Positions 1 to 8,206 of a stretch of 64,000 bases of DNA are shown here, in pieces. The stretch's first letter is position 1. Each line of letters opens with the position of its first letter. The notes beneath the pieces are model-generated. The model did not search any database. It worked only from the letters and a program-made list of their open reading frames with translations, and was not told the DNA's origin. Made by a program: the position numbers and the translations under genes. Source of the stretch: Comamonas suwonensis (GTDB taxonomy: Bacteria > Pseudomonadota > Gammaproteobacteria > Burkholderiales > Burkholderiaceae_C); contig NZ_JABBCQ020000012.1 of assembly GCF_012844455.2 (NCBI RefSeq), positions 104,891 to 168,890 of the forward strand, written 5' to 3'.

Positions 1-638
1 CTGGCAATGCCGTTGCCCACCTCCAGCAGGCCTTGCACGGTGATCGCGCCTGTGGCACGCAAGCCCTTGCCGCAGCGCAGCATGCCTTGTACGTTGATCT
101 CGCGGTCAGTCTGGACGCCGCCCTTGATGTCTACATTGCCGCTGCACACCAGCTCCCATCCCGCACGCAGTTCTGCGGCGCGGATATGGGCGGGCGCATC
201 GCCTTGCACATTGCCTTGCACTTCCACGCTCCACGCGGCCTTGATGCTGCCGCCTGCCTGCAGCAGCTCATTGCAGAAGATGGCACCACCGCTTTGAATG
301 TCTTCACCCACTTCCAGCTTGCCCGCGCGTATGCCGCCGCCCACCTGCAGGCCACGGCCCACCAGCAACTGCCCCGGCACGCGCACATCGCCGTGCACAA
401 TCAGCGTGCCGGCATAGACGAAGTTGTCCGCCTCAAGGTGATCCACTTCCAGCACGCTGTGGGTCGCGCCAAAGTTCTCCAGCAGCCAGCGGGCGTCATC
501 CACACGGCCTGCGGCCACCTGCGTATCCATGGCGGCCTGGTAATCGCCGCCGCTCAGGTTGTTGCGCACAAACCAGCGGTAGCCCATGGCGCAAGGGTTT
601 TTGCCGCGCAAAAAATTCTGTGTGAGTTCCATATCCAT
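1..638 (-). CDS. Partial beta-helix-repeat (bactofilin-like) protein, C-terminus outside window
   Basis: An open frame on the minus strand starts at 638 and runs off the left edge, giving 212 visible residues. A GGAGGT ribosome site (644-649) lies 5 bases before the ATG. Residues 1-60 hold a short helical module with the motif CAMGYRWFVRN. From about residue 65 the chain becomes short glycine-spaced hydrophobic repeats (for example VHGDVRVPG, VGRGLQVGGGI, VQGNVQGD, VQGLLEVGNG), the pattern of a right-handed beta-helix as in bactofilins or polymer-forming proteins. It is transcribed away from the DUF2760/Hsp70 genes, about 580 bp apart. Function unknown; a link to the Hsp70 genes is inferred only from position. 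Confidence 0.8.
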   Translation of the reverse strand, partial: MDMELTQNFLRGKNPCAMGYRWFVRNNLSGGDYQAAMDTQVAAGRVDDARWLLENFGATHSVLEVDHLEADNFVYAGTLIVHGDVRVPGQLLVGRGLQVGGGIRAGKLEVGEDIQSGGAIFCNELLQAGGSIKAAWSVEVQGNVQGDAPAHIRAAELRAGWELVCSGNVDIKGGVQTDREINVQGMLRCGKGLRATGAITVQGLLEVGNGIA

Positions 639-1222
639 GGCTGACCTCCGAGTCGTCCGTTGAGCAAGGTGCGGCGCGTGGCAGGACGTGACCGTCGTGG
701 TCTTGGACGTACCTTCCCCATGCACCTGGGGTGTGCTTGTTCTGGAAGGCCGTGCGGAGGATGTGAGAGCGTTGCTCTATGCCATCCGCACGGCGGCGGA
801 AAGCATGGCCGTGACACCGCTGAGGCTCACGAATGCGGTCGGAATGCCATGGCGGCAGGTGTGCAGCTTTCGCAGCGCGCAGGCACGCGCAGGCAGCTCT
901 GCAATCAATGCAAAGCGGCGCAAACGGGCAGCGGTGGAAAGGTGGGTGCAGGCCATGGATAGATGGAGCAATAGAGCCGCAATTATGCCTTCTCGGTTTT
1001 TTTCGGTCTTGTGCACTGGTATGCACGGCGTGTTAGCGCCTTGGCGTGCCGGTTCCCGTGTGCAGCGCAAGGCATCGTTGCTTTGGGTAACATCAGCTCC
1101 CCTTGCGGGCGCGCGCACGGCTCTTGGGTCTTGTCAGGCCACAGCCTTGAAATGCGCAGCGCCTTGCCCTGAAATTGCAGCTGCAGACCCGCCTTGATCG
1201 GGTCTGGGCGTTGAGACCATTC
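639..1222. other. Divergent intergenic region without a supported gene
   Basis: The 584 bp between the divergent beta-helix and DUF2760 genes must hold promoters for both directions. Open frames exist on both strands, the longest a plus-strand GTG-started frame at 688-1197. None has a recognisable protein family, and the codon bias of that frame fades in its second half. A short inverted repeat (GTGCA, 6 bases, TGCAC) lies at 1011-1026. A decayed gene or regulatory sequence is possible. Confidence 0.5.
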
Positions 1223-1888
1223 ATGACTCAAAACACCCCCCCTTCTTTTTTAAGCCGCATCGCCATTGCGATTGGCAGCTTTTTCGCCATCCTCGGCAAC
1301 GGCCGTCTGGCCGCCGATGTGACACGTGTGCGTGCTGGTGAGGCCTTTGCCGCTGACGTGGCGCCCCAGGAAGTGCGCGTCGAAGTACCGGTCGAGAAGA
1401 TCGTCGAAGTCCATGTGGAAGTGCCCGTGGAGAAAATCGTCGAAAAGACGGTAGAGAAACGCGTTGAAGTCCCCGTCGAAAAAACCATCGAAGTGGAAAA
1501 ACTGGTGGCCACCGACACGGCCGCCCTGCAACTGCTGGGCTTGATGCAGCGCGAAGCACGCTTTGTGGACTTTATTCAAGAAGACGTAGCCCCGTATACC
1601 GACGCTGAAATTGGTGCCGCCGCTCGCGTGGTGCATGAAGGCTGCCGCAAGGTGCTGCGCGAGCATTTCGCCATTGCACCTGTGCGTGCCGAAGCCGAAG
1701 GCAGCCGCATCACCCTGCAAGCCGGTTTTGACGCCGCTGCCGTGCGCCTGACCGGCAATGTCGTCGGCCAGGCCCCGTTCACCGGCACGCTGAGCCACCG
1801 TGGCTGGCAGGTCACCGATGTCAAGCTGCCCCAGCTGACCGATATTCAGGCCGCCTTTGTTCTGGCCCAGGCCGAAGTGGAGCTGTAA
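1223..1888 (+). CDS. DUF2760 family protein with VEVPVEK repeats
   Basis: 221 residues if started at ATG 1223; an upstream ATG at 1175 is in frame but gives a leader unlike the rest. Residues 5-30 form one hydrophobic segment (RIAIAIGSFFAILGN), possibly a membrane anchor. Residues about 52-95 are an acidic/basic stretch of repeated VEVPVEKIVE-type units, probably an extended strand or coiled linker. The C-terminal part (LLGLMQREARFVDFIQED onward) is the conserved DUF2760 domain. The next gene starts 3 bases after the stop, so it is co-transcribed with the Hsp70-like gene. DUF2760 genes are known to sit beside Hsp70-like genes; the biochemical role is not known. Confidence 0.85.
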   Translation: MTQNTPPSFLSRIAIAIGSFFAILGNGRLAADVTRVRAGEAFAADVAPQEVRVEVPVEKIVEVHVEVPVEKIVEKTVEKRVEVPVEKTIEVEKLVATDTAALQLLGLMQREARFVDFIQEDVAPYTDAEIGAAARVVHEGCRKVLREHFAIAPVRAEAEGSRITLQAGFDAAAVRLTGNVVGQAPFTGTLSHRGWQVTDVKLPQLTDIQAAFVLAQAEVEL

Positions 1889-1891
1889 GCC

Positions 1892-3871
1892 ATGAATATG
1901 TTTGCCTCCATCGCCGCATCCGGCGCGGCTCAAACGGCAGCCTCTACTCCTGATTCCGTAGCTGCTACCGCTCAATCTGTAAGCGCTACAGGCCCAAATA
2001 ACACTCAAAATTCCGGTGCGCAGTTCAGCATCGGTATTGACCTGGGTACCACGCACTGTGCGCTGTCCTATGTGGACAAAATCGCCAGCGATGGCGACCA
2101 GATCGTGCAAGGCGTGCTGGACATCCTCCAGCTCTGCGCCCCTGCCAGCGTCGAAGCCAAGCCGCTGCTGCCATCTTTTCTCTATCTGCCGCATGAGAGC
2201 GAACTGAGCGAGGCCGAGCGCACGCTGCCTGGCGCTGCATCCAGCGACTTCATCACCGGCGAATTCGCCCGCAGCCGTGGCGCGGCCACGCCCATCCGTC
2301 TGGTCAGCAGTGCTAAAAGCTGGCTCTGCCACCCCGGTGTGGATCGCCGCTCGCCCCTGCTGCCCGCCGATGCGCCCGAAGAAGTCAGCCGCATCTCGCC
2401 GCTGACGGCATCGATTCGCTATCTGGAGCATCTGCGCTGGGCGTGGGAGCAAGCCCACCCCGAGGCACCGTTTGCCCAGCAAGACATCACCGTCACCATC
2501 CCCGCATCGTTTGACCCCGCTGCACGCGAGCTGACGGCCGAGGCCTGCAAGGCGGCCGGCTTTGCCAACCTGACCCTGCTGGAAGAGCCGCAGGCCGCGC
2601 TCTACAGCTGGATTCAGGCCAGCGGCGGTCAGTGGCGCAAGCAAGTGCAGCACGGCGACATCATTCTGGTGGTGGACGTGGGCGGCGGCACCACCGACCT
2701 CTCGCTGATCGCCGTGCGCGAGCGCGAAGGCAATCTGGAGCTGCAACGCATTGCTGTGGGTGAGCACATCTTGCTCGGTGGCGACAACATGGACCTGGCG
2801 CTGGCCTACGGCGTGGCCCGCAAGCTGGCACAGGAAGGCAAGCAGCTGGACGCCTGGCAAACCCGCGCGCTGGCCCACGGCTGCCGCGCGGCCAAAGAGC
2901 AATTGCTGGCTGACGCGAACCTGCAATCCGTGCCCGTGGTTGTGCCCAGCCGCGGCAGCAAGCTTATCGGCGGCAGCATCCGCACCGAAGTCACGCGTGA
3001 CGAAGTGTTGGCCATGCTGGTCGAAGGCTTCTTTCCCAAGGTCGCGGTCAGCGCCAAACCCCAGACCCGCGCCCGCGCGGCGCTCACGCAACTGGGCCTG
3101 CCCTATGCACAAGATGCCGCAGTCACGCGCCATCTGGCCGCCTTCCTGAGCCGCCAGGTCAACGCACTGGCCGATATTGACGGCCTGAACGCAGAGCAGA
3201 CGGACGGCTCCACCTTCCTGCACCCCACGGCAATCCTGTTCAACGGCGGCGTACTCAAGGCACCGCAAATCGAGCAGCGCATTCTGGAAGTCATCAATGG
3301 CTGGCTGGATGAGGAAGCGTCGGAGCCCGCCCGCCTGCTGGATGGTGCCAACCTGGATCTGGCTGTCGCCCGTGGCGCGGCCTATTACGGCCATATCGCC
3401 ACCAGCGGCCGCGGCGTGCGCATCCGCGGCGGCACGGCCCAGTCGTACTACGTGGGCGTGGAATCGAACATGCCCGCCATTCCCGGCATGGAGCCGCCCC
3501 TGTCCGCCCTGTGCCTGGCACCGTTCGGCATGGAAGAGGGCACGGAAGTGGCCTTGAGCGATCTGGAACTGGGTCTGGTCGTTGGCGAGCCCGTGCGCCT
3601 GCGCTTCTTCGGCTCCTCCGTGCGCCGCACCGATGTTGTCGGCACCATGCTGGACTTCTGGGGCCCGGAAGAGCTGGTCGAGTTGCAGGAAATCGAGCTG
3701 AACTTGCCAGCGGCCGGTCGTGCGGCGGGTGAAGTCGTTCCTGTCACGCTGGAAGCGCGTGTCACCGATATTGGTACGCTGGAACTCAATGCGGTGCCCG
3801 TGGGTGGCACTGACCGCTGGAAGGTGGAATTTGATGTGCGCGCCGAGACTTCGGTTGAAGCGGCTGAGTAA
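1892..3871 (+). CDS. Hsp70 family ATPase (short, lid-less type)
   Basis: 659 residues. The actin-like ATPase domain is clear: phosphate-1 loop IGIDLGTTH at 47-55, phosphate-2 motif VVDVGGGTTDLSL near 258-270, adenosine motif LFNGGVLKAP near 449. The roughly 165 residues after the ATPase core look beta-rich and there is no helical lid as in DnaK, so peptide binding must differ. The first 45 residues are a low-complexity Ala/Ser/Thr extension whose DNA (about 1961-2000) is a copy of the AGCTAT/AGCGCT repeat found elsewhere in the window. It follows the DUF2760 gene by 3 bp. No DnaJ or GrpE is encoded nearby. Substrate unknown. Confidence 0.93.
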   Translation: MNMFASIAASGAAQTAASTPDSVAATAQSVSATGPNNTQNSGAQFSIGIDLGTTHCALSYVDKIASDGDQIVQGVLDILQLCAPASVEAKPLLPSFLYLPHESELSEAERTLPGAASSDFITGEFARSRGAATPIRLVSSAKSWLCHPGVDRRSPLLPADAPEEVSRISPLTASIRYLEHLRWAWEQAHPEAPFAQQDITVTIPASFDPAARELTAEACKAAGFANLTLLEEPQAALYSWIQASGGQWRKQVQHGDIILVVDVGGGTTDLSLIAVREREGNLELQRIAVGEHILLGGDNMDLALAYGVARKLAQEGKQLDAWQTRALAHGCRAAKEQLLADANLQSVPVVVPSRGSKLIGGSIRTEVTRDEVLAMLVEGFFPKVAVSAKPQTRARAALTQLGLPYAQDAAVTRHLAAFLSRQVNALADIDGLNAEQTDGSTFLHPTAILFNGGVLKAPQIEQRILEVINGWLDEEASEPARLLDGANLDLAVARGAAYYGHIATSGRGVRIRGGTAQSYYVGVESNMPAIPGMEPPLSALCLAPFGMEEGTEVALSDLELGLVVGEPVRLRFFGSSVRRTDVVGTMLDFWGPEELVELQEIELNLPAAGRAAGEVVPVTLEARVTDIGTLELNAVPVGGTDRWKVEFDVRAETSVEAAE

Positions 3872-3896
3872 AGCGGTTTAAACACTTGAAGGCCAA

Positions 3897-3931
3897 AGCC
3901 CGCTGACCGATGGGTTGGCGGGTTTTTTTGT
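3897..3931 (+). terminator. Intrinsic terminator after the first Hsp70 gene
   Basis: A GC-rich hairpin (CCCGC ... GCGGG) is followed directly by seven T residues, 25-60 bases after the Hsp70 stop. It ends the DUF2760-Hsp70 unit. Confidence 0.8.
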
Positions 3932-3945
3932 TGGTGATTATTTAT

Positions 3946-3988
3946 GGCTATAGCGCTTATGTAGAAAGCGCGACTAGCTATGTTTTTT
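3946..3988. repeat. AGCTAT/AGCGCT palindromic repeat, copy
   Basis: Imperfect palindrome: GGCTATAGCGCTTAT on the left, AAGCGCGACTAGCTATG on the right, then a T run. Same family as the copies near 4333, 4727, 16208, 26757, 35388, 40741, 41321, 46921 and 58726. Confidence 0.7.
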
Positions 3989-4039
3989 TGTGCTGACGCT
4001 TGCTATTGCATTGCTGTTCGAGGCCGGTTTGTCGCACCG

Positions 4040-4250
4040 GAAGGCGACTTACTTTCTTGCTCGTGCAAGAAAGTAAGCAAAGAACACGCCCCGACTGTCT
4101 ACGTCCCTGCGCTTCGCTACGGGCAAACCTGCGTCACGCCATTCAGTCTGCGGTACCGCCCAACTCGCTGCGCGCTTGCAGCGCTTCGCTCAGACAAACG
4201 GCGGCAAGTCAGAGCACGAAGCATTGGCACTCTTCGGTGCCAATGCCCGT
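4040..4250 (+). repeat. Long hairpin-bounded repeat, unit A
   Basis: About 210 bp bounded by two perfect hairpins: a 13-bp stem at 4048-4060/4065-4077 with loop TCGT, and a 10-bp stem at 4221-4230/4237-4246 with loop TCTTCG. A diverged copy lies in reverse orientation at 4435-4635 with the same order of elements (first hairpin, GCAAAGA box, TACGTCCC-like box, AACTCGCT box, GCACTCTTCGGTGC hairpin). No plausible protein is encoded. It looks like a non-autonomous mobile or REP-like repeat of this lineage. Confidence 0.65.
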
Positions 4251-4332
4251 AGCCTGAATCGCGTGCCGCAGGCGCAGACACACGGGTGGATGCGGGTACG
4301 GACGGCCTGCCAGAGTTGTGACGAAATCAGCC

Positions 4333-4370
4333 TCTAGCGCTTATCTGGATTGCGGTAGCGGCTATGAAAT
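4333..4370. repeat. AGCTAT/AGCGCT palindromic repeat, copy
   Basis: Left half CTAGCGCTTAT and right half GGTAGCGGCTATGAAA, a diverged copy lying between the two long repeat units. Confidence 0.55.
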
Positions 4371-4434
4371 CTGAAAGAAGCTATCCCGCATCCAGTATCG
4401 CCCCTTGTGCCCAGGCCTGCGACGGCAAGTTCTT

Positions 4435-4660
4435 GGGGCTGGCAGTTGCACCGAAGAGTGCAACTGCATCCTCATCAAATTTGCGGCAAGCTGTTTGAGC
4501 GGAGAGCGAAGCTCACAGCGAGTTTTGCCGCACAGCTCCAAGAACTTGATGGCGCAGGTTGCCCCGCAGCGCAGCGAAGGGGACGTGGGTAGCAGGGGCT
4601 GGCTCTTTGCCTACTTTCTGGCCGCAGAAAGTAGGTCGGCAAGGCGGGCCGAGACCCGCC
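4435..4660 (-). repeat. Long hairpin-bounded repeat, unit B (inverted)
   Basis: Reverse-oriented, diverged partner of unit A. On the minus strand it opens with an 11-bp hairpin (4610-4620/4625-4635, loop GCCG) and ends with a perfect 10-bp hairpin (4442-4451/4458-4467) whose minus-strand loop is again TCTTCG. Sequence in the shared boxes differs by many substitutions, so the two units are related but not recent duplicates. A further 6-bp hairpin (4643-4660) lies beside it. Confidence 0.6.
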
Positions 4661-4726
4661 CTCTGTCCATTAATCAGGCATGAAGTCAAAACCAGACAAA
4701 AGCCAAACAAGCCGCCAGCCCAATCA

Positions 4727-4755
4727 CATTAAGCGCAGCAAGCTATCAAAAAGTG
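4727..4755. repeat. AGCTAT/AGCGCT repeat, half copy
   Basis: The element AAGCGCAGCAAGCTATCAAAA is the right half of the palindromic repeat, about 110 bp before the second Hsp70 gene. Confidence 0.55.
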
Positions 4756-4867
4756 CCTGAGCGGCGAGAGTGCTAGCCCCCCAAGCCTCTCCATCCCATC
4801 CCGCAATTCAGGCATACAGCTCTTGTTACGATCGGCGACACAGTTTTACGTGCTTCCGTTTCAGCCC

Positions 4868-7729
4868 ATGCATCCACCTCGCCCAACCTACATCGTCGGC
4901 ATCGACCTCGGCACCAGCCACACCGTGGCGGCCAGCGTGGGGGTGGCTGGGGTGGCTGCAGATATTGAGTTGCTCAACATGGCGCAGCGCAGCACGGCGG
5001 GCGAGGTGATTTCACAAGCCTTGCTGCCCTCTGTGCGCTACCAGGCGGCACCCGGCGAGCTGGGCGATAGCTGGCAGCAGCCGTGGCCGCCGCAAGGCGC
5101 TGATGTGCAAGCTCCCGCTGTCATTGGCCGCTGGGCGCGCGATTTGGGTGCTGCCGTGCCGGGACGGCTGGTGGCCAGCGCCAAAAGCTGGCTCTCGCAC
5201 ACCGGTGTAGACCGCACTGCGCCCATCCTGCCCTGGGGGGCTGGGGATGATGTCGCCAAGCTGTCGCCGCTGGCGGCGTCGGCCTCCTATCTGGCCCACG
5301 TCAAAGCCGCCTGGGACAGGGCCCATCCTGAAGCACCGCTGCACCAGCAAAGCGTGGTGCTGACGGTGCCCGCCTCGTTTGACGAAGGTGCCCGGGCGCT
5401 GACGCTGGAGGCGGCGCAACTGGCGGGCCTGCCCGGCGTGCAGTTGCTGGAAGAACCCAAGGCCGCATTCCACGACTGGCTGGTGCTGCAAGGTGAGCAA
5501 CTCGCGCCGCAACTGGCCGATAGCCGACTGGTGCTGGTGGTCGATGTGGGCGGCGGTACGACAGACCTGACCTTGATTCGTGTCGCAAAAGCGCTCGACG
5601 GTGGCCTGCCCACGCTGACCCGCACCGCCGTGGGCGAGCATTTGATGCTGGGCGGAGACAACATGGATCTGGCGCTGGCGCATCAGCTCGAACTGGCTTT
5701 TGCCGACGAAGGTAGCAAGCTGCCTGCCCAGCGTTTTGCCCAGCTGGTGCAGCGCTGCCGCATGGCCAAGGAGCAGTTGCTGGCTGCGGATGCGCCCGAT
5801 CACGTCAGCATTACCTTGCTGGGCGGCGGTAGCCGTTTGCTGGCCGCCACGCAGACGGCCACGCTGACCCGTGGGCAGGTACAGCAGCAGGTGGTTGAAG
5901 GCTTTTTGCCGCCCGCTCAGATCACTGATCTGCCCAGCAAGCGCCAAGGCGCGCTGCGCGGCTTTGGCCTGCCGTACCCGGCCGATGCCGCCATCAGCCG
6001 CCATCTGGCGCAATTTTTGAGTTTGCAGGCGGGCGGCGCGCTGCCAGATACCGTGCTGCTCAATGGCGGCGTATTTCACGCCCATGCGCTGGTTGAGCGG
6101 CTGACCGACTTGCTCAGCCGCTGGCGCGGCAGCCCCGTACGGGTGCTGCACAACCCGCATCCTGACTGGGCCGTGGCCCGTGGCGCAGCGGCCTATGGGC
6201 TGGCACGGGTGCAGGCTGAGCGGCAAGCTGCATCAGAAGTAAATCAGCCCGCAGCGCAAGCACAGAAAGCGCCAGCAGCTATCAAAAATAGTATTCCGCA
6301 CATTGGCGGCGGCGCAGCGCGCAGCTACTGGTTGCTGCTGCCCGGCAAAAAAGGCGAAACACCCCAAGGCCTTTGCCTGCTGCCACGCGGCACGGAAGAG
6401 GGCGTGCGCATCGTGCTTTCCGGGCGGCGTTTTGCCCTCAAGCTGGGGCAGGCCGTGCGCTTTAATTTGCTGGCCAACAGCCAGAGCCACGCCCCCGTGC
6501 AGGCCGGGCAGATTGCGCCGCTGATGGGTGATGGCTGGGTAGAGCTGCCGCCGCTGGCGACCGTGCTGCCTGCGCCGGAAGGCGTGGCCGCTGCGCAGGT
6601 CGAAGTGCAGTTGCAGGCCTGCATGAGTGAGGTGGGCACGCTGGAAGTGCGTTGCGTGGCGGTGCAGGATGCTGCGCAGTCCTGGTTGCTGCCTTTTGCT
6701 GTGCGCGGTGCGGTTTCTTCAGAAACCATAGCTGTCAGCGCAGATGCATCAAGCGCAGAGGGCCAAAAAAGCTTGAATTCTCTGGCCGCCAAACTGCCAG
6801 AAGCCGTGGCGCTGATTGACCGTATTTTTGGCGCGCAGGCACAAGAAGTCACCGGCAAGGAAGTGCGCCAGCTGCGCCCGTCGCTGGAGAAAATTCTGGG
6901 CCCCCGCGATAGCTGGGATGTGGGCCTGCTGCGCGCCTTGTTTGATGCGCTGCTGAGCCGTGCCAAACGCCGCCGCCGCACGGCCGACCATGAGCGTGTG
7001 TGGCTCAACCTCGCAGGCTGGTGTCTGCGCCCCGGCGTGGGGGCCGAGTTGGATGGCTGGCGCATCACCCAGGTCTGGGCGCTGTACGCTGCAGGGCTGG
7101 GTCACGCCAAAGAGTCTGCCAACTGGACGGAGTGGTGGGTGTTCTGGCGCCGCGTGGCCGCTGGCTTGAACGAGGCCCAGCAGATGGAATTGCTGGAAGA
7201 CGTGGCCGACCAGATGCAAAAGGCCGTGCAGCAGACCACAAGATCCGGCGGCAAGACCAGCCACGGCAGTTACGACGACATGCTGCGCCTGTTCGCCGCC
7301 ATGGAGGCCGTGCCCTGGCAGTACCGCCAGGAAATGGGTCAGTGGATGCTGCAGCGCCTGAAACGCCCGGATGAAACCGTGCAGACCTGGTGGGCCATAG
7401 GCCGTCTGGCGGCACGCCAGTCGTTGGCGGCGAATGCGCATCGGGTCATGCCGCCCGAGGCAGCGCAGGAGTTTCTCAATGCCACGCTGGCGCAGGACTG
7501 GCGCAAGAACGAGACTGCTATGTTTGCTGTCGTGCAAATGGCGCGAATGACCGGCGATCGCGCCCGCGACCTGCCTGATGAGGTACGCGCGCAGGTGCTG
7601 GAGAAGATGCGCAGCAGCGGAGCCCCCGAGCGCTGGATCGCCATGGTCGAGCAGGTGGTGCAGATGCAGGCCGAGGACCAGAAACGCAGTCTGGGCGACA
7701 GCCTGCCACCGGGGCTGGTGCTGCTCTAA
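4868..7729 (+). CDS. Large Hsp70 family protein with DUF3731-like C-terminal domain
   Basis: 953 residues from ATG 4868 (an in-frame upstream start at 4823 would only add a poorly conserved leader). The ATPase domain shows VGIDLGTSH at 9-17, VVDVGGGTTDLTL and LLNGGVFHAHA, all Hsp70 hallmarks. After a beta-type segment (about 480-625), the last 300 residues are a helical domain rich in Trp and Arg (SRAKRRRRTADHERVWLNLAGW; ANWTEWWVFWRRV) resembling DUF3731, which is known as a C-terminal fusion to Hsp70-like proteins. Two stretches, about 6271-6296 and 6725-6770, are copies of the AGCTAT/AGCGCT repeat read in frame. Paralogue of the 1892 gene; role unknown. Confidence 0.92.
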   Translation: MHPPRPTYIVGIDLGTSHTVAASVGVAGVAADIELLNMAQRSTAGEVISQALLPSVRYQAAPGELGDSWQQPWPPQGADVQAPAVIGRWARDLGAAVPGRLVASAKSWLSHTGVDRTAPILPWGAGDDVAKLSPLAASASYLAHVKAAWDRAHPEAPLHQQSVVLTVPASFDEGARALTLEAAQLAGLPGVQLLEEPKAAFHDWLVLQGEQLAPQLADSRLVLVVDVGGGTTDLTLIRVAKALDGGLPTLTRTAVGEHLMLGGDNMDLALAHQLELAFADEGSKLPAQRFAQLVQRCRMAKEQLLAADAPDHVSITLLGGGSRLLAATQTATLTRGQVQQQVVEGFLPPAQITDLPSKRQGALRGFGLPYPADAAISRHLAQFLSLQAGGALPDTVLLNGGVFHAHALVERLTDLLSRWRGSPVRVLHNPHPDWAVARGAAAYGLARVQAERQAASEVNQPAAQAQKAPAAIKNSIPHIGGGAARSYWLLLPGKKGETPQGLCLLPRGTEEGVRIVLSGRRFALKLGQAVRFNLLANSQSHAPVQAGQIAPLMGDGWVELPPLATVLPAPEGVAAAQVEVQLQACMSEVGTLEVRCVAVQDAAQSWLLPFAVRGAVSSETIAVSADASSAEGQKSLNSLAAKLPEAVALIDRIFGAQAQEVTGKEVRQLRPSLEKILGPRDSWDVGLLRALFDALLSRAKRRRRTADHERVWLNLAGWCLRPGVGAELDGWRITQVWALYAAGLGHAKESANWTEWWVFWRRVAAGLNEAQQMELLEDVADQMQKAVQQTTRSGGKTSHGSYDDMLRLFAAMEAVPWQYRQEMGQWMLQRLKRPDETVQTWWAIGRLAARQSLAANAHRVMPPEAAQEFLNATLAQDWRKNETAMFAVVQMARMTGDRARDLPDEVRAQVLEKMRSSGAPERWIAMVEQVVQMQAEDQKRSLGDSLPPGLVLL

Positions 7730-7780
7730 AGTCGCTCGAACGACTGATGCCCCAACGATTGATCTTCTTTTTTCTGCCAG

Positions 7781-8200
7781 ATGCCTTTGAACACTGCTGC
7801 TCAGTTCCGTCGCTCCCGTTTTTGGCTGGCGATTCTTATCCTGCTGGTCATCGCCATCGGCCTTGCCTCTCGCCGGGGTTATGTGCCGTTCCCTGCGGTG
7901 CTGGGAAATTACCCCGGTGATGCGCTCTGGGCATGGGTGGTATTGCTGTGCGTGGCCTGGGTGCGGCCCGCCATCACGCGGACCCGGCTGGCGAGCTGGT
8001 CGCTGGTGATCGCCTTTGCCATCGAGTTTCTGCAGCTCTACCAAGCCCCGTGGATGCAGGCCCTGCGCGCCAACAAGCTGGCGTATCTGGTTCTGGGCAA
8101 TGGTTTTGATCCGCTGGATCTGGTGGCTTATGCGGCAGGAATTGCTCTGGGTCTTGCGGTCGATCGTGGCTGGGAGAGGGCAGGTCTGCGCAGGGGCTGA
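7781..8200 (+). CDS. DUF2809 family membrane protein
   Basis: 139 residues with four predicted membrane helices (about 15-33, 45-62, 68-88, 110-130). The family signature NYPGDALWAWVVLLCVAWV and the following FAIEFLQLYQAPW segment match DUF2809, whose function is not known. The gene starts 51 bp after the Hsp70 stop and ends 6 bp before nasR, so it may be read into nasR. No link to nitrate metabolism is known. Confidence 0.75.
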   Translation: MPLNTAAQFRRSRFWLAILILLVIAIGLASRRGYVPFPAVLGNYPGDALWAWVVLLCVAWVRPAITRTRLASWSLVIAFAIEFLQLYQAPWMQALRANKLAYLVLGNGFDPLDLVAYAAGIALGLAVDRGWERAGLRRG

Positions 8201-8206
8201 GATGGC

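Noticed and set aside
33..644. 203-codon plus-strand frame at the left edge
   Set aside because: The minus-strand frame has a ribosome site, regular beta-helix repeats and good codon bias; the plus frame is its shadow.
688..1197. 169-codon plus-strand frame between the divergent genes
   Set aside because: GTG start, no clear ribosome site, no recognisable family, and codon bias lost in the second half.
1378..1504. Tandem DNA similarity that could suggest a short repeat array
   Set aside because: It is the coding sequence of the VEVPVEK protein repeat with variable codons, not a CRISPR or DNA satellite.
1250..3394. 714-codon minus-strand frame opposite the DUF2760 and first Hsp70 genes
   Set aside because: It is antisense to strongly supported genes and arises from GC-rich third positions; no family motif.
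4405..4710. Several 60-92 codon frames in the repeat region between the Hsp70 genes
   Set aside because: They lie in structured repeat DNA and differ between the two repeat units.
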